64,000 nt of DNA, taken from Theristus sp. LFF4_11. Its lineage: Eukaryota; Nematoda; Chromadorea; Monhysterida; Xyalidae. The stretch's first letter is position 1, and every line of letters starts with the position of its first letter. The stretch spans positions 30,315 to 94,314 of the forward strand of contig JASANC010005263.1 in the NCBI GenBank assembly GCA_030248135.1, in the 5' to 3' direction. Below are positions 52,201 to 61,754 of the stretch, piece after piece. Both the position numbers and the translations under genes were made by a program. Below the pieces are notes generated by a model that made no database searches, was not told the origin of the DNA, and worked only from the letters and a program-made list of their open reading frames with translations.

Positions 52201-55200
52201 CGGGGCATAGTATGGGGGTCCACCAAAAAGCGCTCCGAAACAGCTAGCTCTGTGCCAAGTTTCATTTTCAATTTCGGTCGGCTAGATAACTAAAAAGTGG
52301 TTTTACTGTTGGTACCCAGAACGCGATTTGGTCATCATGACGGCGTGCGTTCGATTGCGGCCCATTAGATAGCGGCCGAAGCATTGCGGCCGAAGCATTG
52401 CGGCCTGAAGGATTGCGGCCTGAAGGATTGCGGCCTAGGACGATTGCGGCCTGAAGGATTGCGGCCTGGACGATTGCGGCCTGAAGGATTGCGGCCTGGG
52501 ACGATTGCGGCCCAGGACGATTGCGGCCCGGGACGATTGCGGCCCAGGACGATTGCGGCCCAGGATGATTGCGGCCCGGGACGATTGCAGCCCACGAAAT
52601 TTTAAAGCGTTGTCATTGTCTTTGTCGCACGCAACTGGTTATGTTATTCTCGCACACGAGTTTTCAATTATTTTTTTCAAAAAAAATTTTTTTTTGTTTA
52701 TTGATTAGTAATTATGTTTTTCTTAGAAGCCCAAATCGAAATCTTCCATGCTCAACTTTCCTTGTCGCCGAGCAGAGCTATATTTCTTCTGAGCCTTTTT
52801 TGTTTAATTTGTTATTAAAGTTTTAAACTACCAATTAATTATTTAAAATTAAACCAACAAAAATTCCCATTAAAAATTAAAACTGTACTTTCTTATGAAA
52901 ATATCTAGATATTTGAAAATCTTCTTTTGTCTCGAGTCGAGTCCTCAGGCAGAGACCCACCTAGGGTTGTTGAAAAAAACAAAAATCGTCATTTTTTAAT
53001 TGAAAAAAATCAGAAATTAAAGGTGTGCTAAATCAACCAGGGAGTTCGAAGAACCACATTTGATGTGCAAGCGCCTCCTGAATGACTCCCGAAAACTTTC
53101 CAGATTTTGTTTGGGTGACCTCATTTACCCCTTTTCCAAACCGTTACCATGCCTCTTCTTGTGTTTTGACCCCCAAAACGTCACTAATTGTCCCCAGCTC
53201 AAGTGAAAACACACATACCGGGTTGAAATTCGATCAATTCTGATGATGGCGCGACGACAGGACACGAAACAGCAACAAGACAACGTGGCGCTTGCAAACG
53301 GTGCAGCTCGGACGCTCAGAAATCAGATTGCAAGGCGAATTGTCACCTTATCTGCATCGGAAATGGTAAGCCAAGCTGTGGAACGCTCAAAAACTTTATC
53401 GCCGAAGTTGTCGAAGCCTAAAATCAGTTGGTAAAACGGTCCAAAGTTGACTACTGACGCTTTTACGAGGTAATATCAAAGAAAATTTTTGTTGAACTTT
53501 TGAAAAAATTGTGCCAAAATTAAGGTTTTCAGAGCATTTTAGAGAAAAAAATTTCGATTTTTTTTAATCGGCATTTTTTAATCACATAAAAAATTCGATT
53601 TTTGTTTAACAACCTTAACCCCACCCCAGCATTTGTTTCAAATCAAAGCTCCAGAATCTTGGATTTTCAAACATAGGGATTCGGACAACAAACTACAACA
53701 ATTCAATTCAATTCAATTTCAATTCAATTTCCATTCAATTCAATTTATTTTATTGCTAACAGCGGCGCAAATATCAACGATCGATTCGACGCAAACGCAG
53801 CAGACACGACGACGACGATGGCTTAAACCATTGTTGTTCCAGAGCAGGGGTGTTGGGGGGGGGCGATATAGATGGCTGGAGCAAATTTTCTAGATAGATA
53901 GAAATTGACCTGGAAAGGTGACAAAGCATGAAAACTTTGTGGGCCGCAATCGTCCCAGGCCGCAATCGTCCCGGGCCGCAATCGTCCCAGGCCGCAATCG
54001 TCCCGGGCCGCAATCGTCCCAGGCCGCAATCGTCCCAGGCCGCAATCGTCCCAGGCCGCTATCGTCCAGGCCGCTATCGTCCAGGCCGCTATCATCCAGG
54101 CCGCTATGCTTCGGCCGCAATCGTCCAGGCCGCAATCCTTCAGGCCGCTACGCTTCGGCCGCAATCGTCCAGGCCGCAATCTCTTGGGCCGCAAAAGTAC
54201 ATTTGCCATCATGACACCGACATGCACCTGAACATGTACCACGTGCTGCAACCAGGTGTACTGTGAGATAAAATAAAATAGTGCGTCCAAAAGCCCACAA
54301 GATCAGCTAATAGTGCCTCAAAAATCAGTCGTCGAAGTGCTTATTCATGGCCATAACAGCGGAGCTACTTTTGGTACCCAGACTGCGATTTTGACACCAT
54401 GAGAACTACAGGGTGTCCCAAAAAAACATAACAAAAGTAAATGGCTCGTGCGGCCGACTGGTTGCACGTGAAGCCGTGAAATTTGAAACACTTTTAGAAA
54501 AAAGGAACACATTTTGTGTGTCCAAATTTTATCCCGAAATTCCATTTTTTCAATAATAGTTTAGCAGAAATGCGTAAAAACTCAAAAATCACCTAACTTC
54601 AGCATTTTGACTCAGGATAATCATCGTTGTCGTCATCGAGATTCACATATGACAGTGGCGCAAGTTCATCTTTAGCTTCGTCTTCACTGATCTCATCATA
54701 TTTTCCCTCTCGACCCTTTAGTTTCACTTTTTTCAGCAGCCCAATGTCTTTTTCATTGTTCTCAATGATTGCCGACATTCGATGTTCGAAACTGATGAGC
54801 AATTCTGGTGCAGCGCCCGATCATCGTTGATTTTTTGCACACCACTGCGAATTTTGGTTTTCAAATTGTCGAAAATGTTGGGCGCCGTACGGTACACAAT
54901 TTCCTTCAGGTGCCCCAAACCCATAAGTAAAGAGGAAAATTGAAACAAGTGCGCTAGTGGCTGTCGGCGTCGTTCGGTGACCGCTGGATCGGCCGCATGG
55001 GCAGAATTGAATGGCCCGAGAGGAGTCCGGACATGAAGCCTTTGACTTCTGCGTTTGGGGCACCTGACGGATAATGCGGGACATTTTCGGCGCCCACCAC
55101 TGCAGCGGTGTGAGAAAAAATCATCGATGATCGGGCGCTGCACCAGAAAGTGATCATCAGTTTCAAACATCGAATGTCGTCGTTCATTGAGAACAATGGA

Positions 55201-58200
55201 AAACACATTGAGCAGCCGAGAAACATGAAACTGAACGACCGTGAGCATGAACATGATGACATCAGTAAAGTTGAAGCTGACGATGAGCTTGTGCCACTGC
55301 CAGATGAGATTCTCGATGACGACAATGATGTTTATCTTGAGTCAAAAAAAACTGAATTTAGGTGATTTTTGAGCTTTTACGTATTTCTCTGAAATGTTAT
55401 TAAAAAAGTGGAATTTCGGGATAAAATTTGGACACACAAAATGTGTTCCTTTTTTCTAAAAGTGTTTCAAATTTCACGGCTTCACGTGCAACCAGTCGGC
55501 TGCACGAGCCATTTACTTTTGTTATGTTTTTTTGGGACACCCTGTACATGTACTGTACACGCACTTATACAAGCGTCTTGTTCTGCAACTGTCAGATAGG
55601 AACAAAAAGTGCATCGGAATGTTCACTAGACTGTTATAGCTAATTTTTACACAAAAACAAGTCGTTGAAACAACTATTCAGTACCACAGCACAGTATTTG
55701 ATGATTTTCCGTGCATATAAGAAAAGAAATGATACTGTTGGTTTTCGATTTCAGTTCAATTAGTTGGATTGCGCCACAGTGTTGAGTGCTGCTGGAGGCG
55801 CTCCGAAAGAACTAGCTATTTGAAATTTGAATTTTGGCACAGAGCTAGCTATTTCGGAGTGCTTTCTGGTGCACCTCCATACTATGCCCCGAAAACGGTT
55901 CTAAATTGCTGAAAACCCCTAAAAACTAACATTATCATTGGGTCTTTAACCAATAGTTCACACTTGTGAGCAAAAATAGCTCCGCTGCTATTGGACGCAC
56001 TATTTTATTTTATCTCACAGTACACCTGGTTGCAGCACGTGGTACATGTTCAGGTGCATGTCGGTGTCATGATGACCAAATCGCGTTCTGGGTACCAACA
56101 GTAAAACCACTTTTTAGTTATCCAGCCGACCGAAATTGAAAATGAAACTTGGCACAGAACTAGCTGTTTCGGAGTGCTTTTTGGTGCACCCCCATACTAT
56201 GCCCCGAAAACGGTTCTAAATTGCTGAAAAAAACCAAAAACTAACATTATCATTGGGTCTTTAACCAATAGTTCACACTTGTGAGCAAAAATAGCTCCGC
56301 TGTTATAGCCATGAATAAGCACTTCGACGACTGATTCTCGAGGCACTATTAGCTGGTCTCGTGGGCTTTTGGACGCACTATTTTATTTTATCTCACAGTA
56401 CACCTGGTTGCAGCACGTGGTAGTTCAGGTGCATGTCGGTGTCATGATGACCAAATCGCGTTCTGGGTACCAACAGTAAAACCACTTTTTAGTTATCTAG
56501 CCGACCGAAATTGAAAATGAAACTTGGCACAGAGCTAGCTGTTTCGGAGTGCTTTTTGGTGGACCCCCATACTATGCCCCGAAAACGGTTCTGAAGACCC
56601 GAAAAAAATGAAAAATTGACTTCAAAACCAGTTTTTTTAAAAATTCACTTTTTAAACTTCATTTTTAGGGCACAGTATATTGACAAAAAATGTTCAGCAG
56701 ATCAAGGCAAATCGAATGGTTTTTTTATTTTTGTCGTAGCTTCATTAAAAAGCTGAAAAAACATTTTTTTTGAAAGGGCCCCGAAAAAACGGCTTTGGTT
56801 ATTTTTGGGCCCTAAATGATTTTGAATTAAAAAATAAATGTGATTTTCGGAATCAGCGCGTCAAGACGGTCAGAATGATGTATGATTTGTCTAAATTGGA
56901 AAAACTTTGCATTCTAGTGCCTAGAGGAAGTTGCTATTCTGAAAAATCGGGTCTTAATGCGCCGCATAGTAACGCAATCAAGTGTGTTCTTGGTTGTGCG
57001 TGTCTTCATTGTGGTGTTCTTTTATGGTTTTTTTGACAGTTTTTGTTTCGTCAGCCTGGGAATATCGAATGTACAACACATACGACGTGCATTTCTATGG
57101 CTCGTTTGCACTCGCTCAAAATTGGCCTCATCTACAGAACTCAATTCAATCGGATTTTTGTGCGTGTTTTTTTGTCTTTTTTGCTTACTCAGGCTTTTGA
57201 AATTGCAACTTAGAAAAATGTGCCTGTTGGTCGGTCAGCTGGACTTGAGTGTGAAACAGCACCGCAACACAGCCAAGCCAATCCGCTCGTTATGTGCAGT
57301 CAAACTGTAAATACATGTGCAGTTTGTGCGGTGTGGCATTTGAATCTGCACTGCTGATTGGTTGCCGCGGGCTGCTTGCACCAATCAGTGAGCCTGTTCA
57401 GAAATAGTCAATCCGCTGAGTGTTTATGGTTCAGAGTTCGGCTGCTGCACGAAAGACGCAATTAAACCATTTTTCAGTGTCGAAGTCGAGAATAGAGATG
57501 ACAGAGCTTAATGTTTCAACAAAGACAGAAAATGAGCTGTCTAAACGATAATAGCAATAACTCATCGGTTGACATCAGCACACCTCATTCATGGAGCAAG
57601 AAAACAGCAATCCAACACTTTCACGTTATCTGTAGAACACGTACAAGCATTCACACATGACGTGTCGCGACGTGACGTGCCGGATATGCGTGAATTGGCC
57701 GTTAGACGAAACGAAAAAAATTTAAAAAAAAAACAGGCGACCAAGTCTTTCACATGGTACCGGAAATGGAGAAGTTCCACTTTGACGGTGACATTGCGCC
57801 CGTGAAATCGATGCACCGTGTGCCGCATGATCTCGGCAACCCATGTCTGTTTCGATTCGGTTGTTTCTCTTCTTTTTCAAAAACCCGCATTTATTATGGT
57901 TCATATTCTAAATCTTGTTGTATTTTACAGGCAAAATTTTGTATTTTTTTGGCAAAGTTTTGGTGACATTTCATGTGCGTCGTTTGTTGCAGTCGGTGAC
58001 CCGTGGCTGAACATCAACTGCTACCGGATACACAACACGGCCGAGTGGCGTGACTTGAACTTGAAATTCGTGTTGACCACTTATCGCGACTATTTGCACA
58101 CGGTCGATAACAGCGAGCGGTTCCTGCAACGATTCTGGCCGGCCTTACAGGTACGGTGCTTGTCAGGAAACCATACACTTTGGTTTGCACACGGGTTTTC

Positions 58201-61200
58201 GTGTGAGGTTTCTCGCAGTCATGAAGAAGATATTGACAAACACGCCGGCTTAAAAAATGCTGGTGTGTGTGTGTACTGCGGTTGTTACTGTTGTTTGTAT
58301 GGAAACTGGTTTTCGCTTGTGTGTTTTGCCTGACGCCTGCTGAGTAAACCAACAACAACAACATCAACCCGTAAAAAATACAGTTCCCAATTGAACCAAC
58401 AACAACAACAACATCAACTCGTGAAAAAATACAGTTCCCAATTGAACCAACAACAACATCAACTCGTGAAAAAATACAGTTCCCAATTGAACCAACAACA
58501 TCAATATCAAATTGTAAAAAAAACAGTGCCGTACAATTTGCAGGCGATCATGCATGATGCGCTGGAGCAGTGGGACCACGACGGCGACGGCATGATTGAG
58601 AACAGCGGCGCGTGCGACCAGACGTACGACGCGTGGAAGATGTCCGGTGTCAGGTACAGGGCTGTTGTGCGCATCGCTCACAGTCAGACGGCCACAGTTG
58701 CTGGCAACACCTCTGATCTGGTAGCCACAGTTCTTGTCGTAAAGCCGTGCATGGCATTTCAATCCAATATTGCCCTACGAACACAAAAGCGCGCATGAAC
58801 GTTCCAGAACTGGCTAACAGTCGCGCTCTAAATTATAGCGAATCAGCTGATTGGTTGGTGGTCACGTGATGCATGCGCTTTTTCTGTGCAAGCATTGCTG
58901 TGGGCGCGGAGTGAGTAAGTAAGCACCAACCAATCAGCAGATTCCCTGTAATTTAGAGTTCGACTGTAGACCACTTTTTAGAAATCGTTTACCCGCTGAT
59001 GATCGTCATTTCGTCCTGTGCTGCTTTTTTCACATTGTCTCAGTGTCGACATGAAGTACGTGGAACAGTGCTCCGATTACCAACTGTGCAATCTTTTCGC
59101 CAATATTCTCCACTTCAGCGCCTACTGCGGCGGCCTCTGGCTGGCCTCGGTCGCGGTGTACCAGCATTTCGCTGAGCTGCTCGGCGACCGCGACGAGGCG
59201 GAGCTATTCGCGAATCTGCTCAAGTCCGTACAGGAGCGATACCAGGCGAAATTGTGGACGGGTTCGTGTGTGCGGTGTTTTGTTTCTTCGCATCGACTGT
59301 TTGAAAAATCTTCAGAGCAGCCAGCACTGCATTCAATTCAGTTGTGCGCCTTGTTTTGTGACTCGGGCAGTGCGCATTTGTAGTCAAGTCAATCTGTTTT
59401 CTCTGCGTTCTCTCTGCTCATTGTTGATTTCAAATTGCGATTCGGCGCGTTTATTCTTGTTTGGTTTTTATTCTGGGTTTATTTTTTTATTGGTTTCAAA
59501 CTTGGTTTTATTCTTGCCAGCCAACCCAATCTGCGTTGGTTAGTTTTCCCACTTCAGATCTAACCAATGCGGCGCCATATTTGCCCATCTAACCAATCCA
59601 GCCCCTTTTTTGCCCATTTTCAGGCAGCTACTACAAGTTTGACGAGCACTCGAGGTCGCAGAACACGATCATGTGCGACCAGTTGTGCGGCTATTGGTAC
59701 CTGAGCATGGCCGATCTGCACATGGCGAAATCGGTATGCTCGTATAGTCTGTTCGTTCGAAACTGTCGCAAATTTGCGGTCACGGCGTTCGGTTCAGTTT
59801 TATTTGGCACTCACACGTGCATTGACAAAACGTACACCGTAATACGGAAATTCAGAGCAAACACCGTCTGATCTCTCTTGATAAAAAAGGTGTTGGTGAA
59901 AAACCGGTTTTTTCGTGTTGGATTTTTCATGAAAAAACTGGATTTTTTTAAATTTTTGTCAGTTACTGCCGCCGGAGCACGTGCTGAGCGCACTCGCCAC
60001 GATCTACCGCAATAACGTCTGCTGTTTCAATGGCGGAAAGATGGGCGCTTGTAACGGTGAGAAACAGCGATCGTTTGAATCACGTTTTTTTGGTATCATC
60101 ATCTGGCTGATCATCAACTTCACCTTGTTTTAAAGCAATTTCTTTTTCTTTTAATTCAATTCAATTCATTCAATTTTTTATTCAATTCATTCAATTTCAA
60201 TTCAATTCAATTCAACTTTTCAATTTTTTCGTTTGCGTCACTTCCAGGCGTGCTGCCGAATGGAAAACTGGATCGTTCCGCAATTCAGTCGGAGGAAATG
60301 TGGACGGGCATAACGTACGGTCTGAGTTCGCTGTTCTTGCACAAGGTAACGTCAGTTTGTGTTAGAGAGTGTCACAGCAGAAGCCGGGTAGTGGGTGTGG
60401 GTTGGTGTGCTGTTGGGTCTCGGCACGATTGTAGAGCACCCAAACCCCTGCCGTTCTCCAATCGCTGCTCAACCGCACCGGATTCGCGCACTGCCGGCTT
60501 TTGCCAACTCCGAACCAGTGAATCACTTCACCACCACGTTGGCATCATTGAGCATTCATTCTACAGTATGTTCGTTTAAACCTGTCACTTTTTTCTGAGA
60601 CGTCGAAGCACGCGAAATAAGAAAGAACGAGATCGGAGTGGCAATAAGCATATTTAGCCACAAAAGAGTGTTTGATTTTAGCCAAACCCCGATACGTTCG
60701 TTCTTCTTACTGAAATTATAAAGTCTCACATGTTCTGTATGACAGTTTATCACAAACAGTGACAGGTTTAGATAAACCGACGGTATCTACCATTCACTCA
60801 ATGCTGCTCGGCAGCGTTCTGAAATCGTGCCGTAACCCACTAGACTCGATCTCCACGTTCCTTCAATCACGATTCGATTCCTGTTTTTTTTGCTGCAGGG
60901 CATGGTGCGTCAAGGCTGGCAGACGGCGCGTGGCGTGTACGAGTCGATTTGGAACGACGCCGGCATGCAGTACCAGACCCCGGAGTCGATGTCGGAACGA
61001 CGCTATTATCGAGCGATCGGGTATGAGCTGCTATTTTGGTTGCTGTTCATCGCCCAACCGGTGGCAGAGGTAGTGACGCAGTTTGACCGATCGAACCGGC
61101 CTCAGTTCGGGTGCGGACGCTGCGTAGGAGCTGCGTCGTTGGCCGCATCGCTTATTTGGTCGCAGGAAGTCGCGCATAGATTGGTAGACAGTTTCATGCA

Positions 61201-61754
61201 TGACGCGCGAATCCGAGATTGGCAAAGTGATCCGAGTCCCCCAAAATAGGGCCGCGTCACTTTGGCGATTTTAAATTGCCACATAAAGATGGAAACTAGT
61301 TTCCTTTCTACGTCTGCACAAGCTTTCAGTCGCAGAACCCAAAAAAATTGATAATACATACTTTTTTATCTTGCGCGCATCGTCAAACAGCACACTTTGT
61401 TTGTAAACCGAAGAAAGCAGAATAGCGGCTACAATAACCAAAAAAATACGATTATTCCCCGTATTTTTCGTTTGAAAAAAATGATGAAACCGTCCAAAAT
61501 AACGGATCACACGTGCGCGCAGGTACATGCGTCCGCTCGCAATCTGGTCGCTGCACTGGACGCTGCAGAAGCATTTCGCGTTTCCACATTTGCCGAGCGC
61601 CATCTTTACGAGCGCGTTAGCGAACGACCAGCAGTCGGTGACGAGCAACATGTCCGCGCTGACGGCGGGGGATGATGAACGCACGGCAAACAACAGCAAC
61701 AGCAATAGCAATAGCAATAGTGCAACGCAGACGACCACGAATGGCAGTGGCTGA
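46251..61754 (+). CDS. GBA2: Non-lysosomal glucosylceramidase (GBA2 family, GH116)
   Basis: Exons: 46251-46378, 46660-46748, 46975-47096, 47553-47783, 48409-48601, 49014-49132, 49540-49642, 50336-50492, 50883-51008, 51496-51665, 57055-57159, 57737-57844, 57993-58150, 58544-58653, 59119-59261, 59624-59733, 59963-60056, 60248-60345, 60899-61020 and 61523-61754; 905 residues, near the human length. The enzyme splits glucosylceramide to glucose and ceramide at the cytosolic face of ER and plasma membranes. Family text: [117 protein letters not shown]. The Glu of NELY (residue 436) is the likely nucleophile; conserved Asp 583 and Asp 632 are both present, and I do not assign the acid/base. The C-terminus ends in a Ser/Asn repeat. 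The start abuts an acceptor, so an upstream exon is possible. Confidence 0.95.
48164..48348. mobile_element. Short-TIR MITE (GGTTCYGMGACT family), best-preserved copy
   Basis: A 185-bp element in a GBA2 intron. Ends GGTTCTGCGACTGAATGC and GCATCGAGTCTCGGAACC are mutual inverses. Interior landmarks include CGAAACTAGTTTTAAT and GTGTCATGCATGAAACTG. Confidence 0.7.
49262..49410. repeat. Degenerate minisatellite (AATCACAAATTCA)
   Basis: Irregular tandem units of ATCACAAATTCA with spacers, about eight copies, in a GBA2 intron. Slippage-type repeat. Confidence 0.7.
49983..50189. mobile_element. Short TIR element, CAAACGTGTCC family, copy 2
   Basis: Inverse of the 7860-8068 copy. Ends CAAACGTGTCCGGACTAAAA and TTTCAGTGGGACACGTTT, each with TGACGTCA. 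Lies in a GBA2 intron. Confidence 0.65.
50677..50838 (+). mobile_element. tRNA-derived SINE, copy 2
   Basis: A head with GGCCTGGTGGTAGTGCGTTA and GGGGGATCGAGACCC, then a body with TCGATGGGCGCCCTACTC and TCTCTGGGTTAGCC. About 80 percent alike to copy 1 by eye. Sits in a GBA2 intron about 45 bases before an acceptor. Confidence 0.65.
52353..52595. repeat. 15-bp GGCC-core minisatellite, left array
   Basis: About 16 tandem units of GATTGCGGCCTGAAG and GATTGCGGCCCAGGAC. The open frames it creates (RPEGL-type pentapeptides) are shadows. It forms the inner end of the left arm of the composite element. Confidence 0.85.
53938..54195. repeat. 15-bp GGCC-core minisatellite, right array (inverted)
   Basis: About 17 units of GGCCGCAATCGTCCC and variants (GGCCGCTATCGTCCA), the inverse of the 52353 array. 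Unit variants run in blocks, suggesting local duplication within each array. Confidence 0.85.
54409..55544. mobile_element. Mariner/Tc1-like palindromic element made of two inverted transposase 3' ends
   Basis: Ends CAGGGTGTCCCAAAAAAACA and its inverse, with TA on each side (54407-54408, 55545-55546). Arms (54409-54830 and 55137-55544) are diverged inverted copies, and each encodes the same tail outward: minus strand 54802-54599 with [13 protein letters not shown], plus strand 55150-55365 with [19 protein letters not shown], then an acidic DDDND stretch. These resemble the C-terminus of Tc1/mariner-type transposases. In the centre the minus strand has [19 protein letters not shown], also transposase C-terminal-like. 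The catalytic triad region is absent, so the element is dead. Confidence 0.7.
58347..58530. repeat. Minisatellite of 44-52 bp, about four copies
   Basis: Units CCAACAACAACATCAACTCG plus AAAAAATACAGTTCCCAATT vary mainly in the number of AAC triplets. The array ends 14 bases before a GBA2 exon, so it fills the acceptor region. Confidence 0.75.
58818..58966. mobile_element. TA-flanked MITE (CAGTCGAAC family), most complete palindrome
   Basis: Ends CAGTCGCGCTCTAAATTATA and TAATTTAGAGTTCGACTG, arms with AATCAGCTGATTGGTTGG and CCAACCAATCAGC, loop GCATTGCTGTGGGCGCGGAG. TA follows the right end. Located in a GBA2 intron. Confidence 0.7.
61172..61340. mobile_element. Short-TIR MITE (GGTTCYGMGACT family)
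   Basis: A copy of about 170 bp in the last GBA2 intron. Landmarks are GTTTCATGCATGACGCGCGA, ATAGGGCCGCGTCACTT, ATTGCCACATAAAGATGG and CAGTCGCAGAACC at the right. Its left end is worn. Confidence 0.55.

Larger units (their letters stand above)
51805..56965. mobile_element. Composite foldback element, about 5.1 kb, in a GBA2 intron
   Basis: Outer arms of about 500 bp: 51805-52345 is the inverse of about 56430-56965 (CTCTAGGCACTAGAATGC against GCATTCTAGTGCCTAGAG; GGGGCATAGTATGGGGGT; CCAAATCGCGTTCTGGGTAC). Inside the arms lie two 15-bp minisatellites in opposite orientation, a fragment of the 26738 family (about 53835-53910) and a mariner-like palindrome (54409-55544). The right arm has a tandem duplication of about 350 bp (about 55790-56110 and 56130-56480). 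No complete transposase. The exons on either side (ending YLE and resuming [10 protein letters not shown]) still splice in frame. Confidence 0.75.

Noticed and set aside
52365..54290. Gly/Arg/Pro repeat proteins on both strands
   Set aside because: Same reason: open in several frames of a 15-bp array inside a transposon.
54597..55365. Functional transposase gene
   Set aside because: Only C-terminal pieces on opposite strands are present; the catalytic core is missing.
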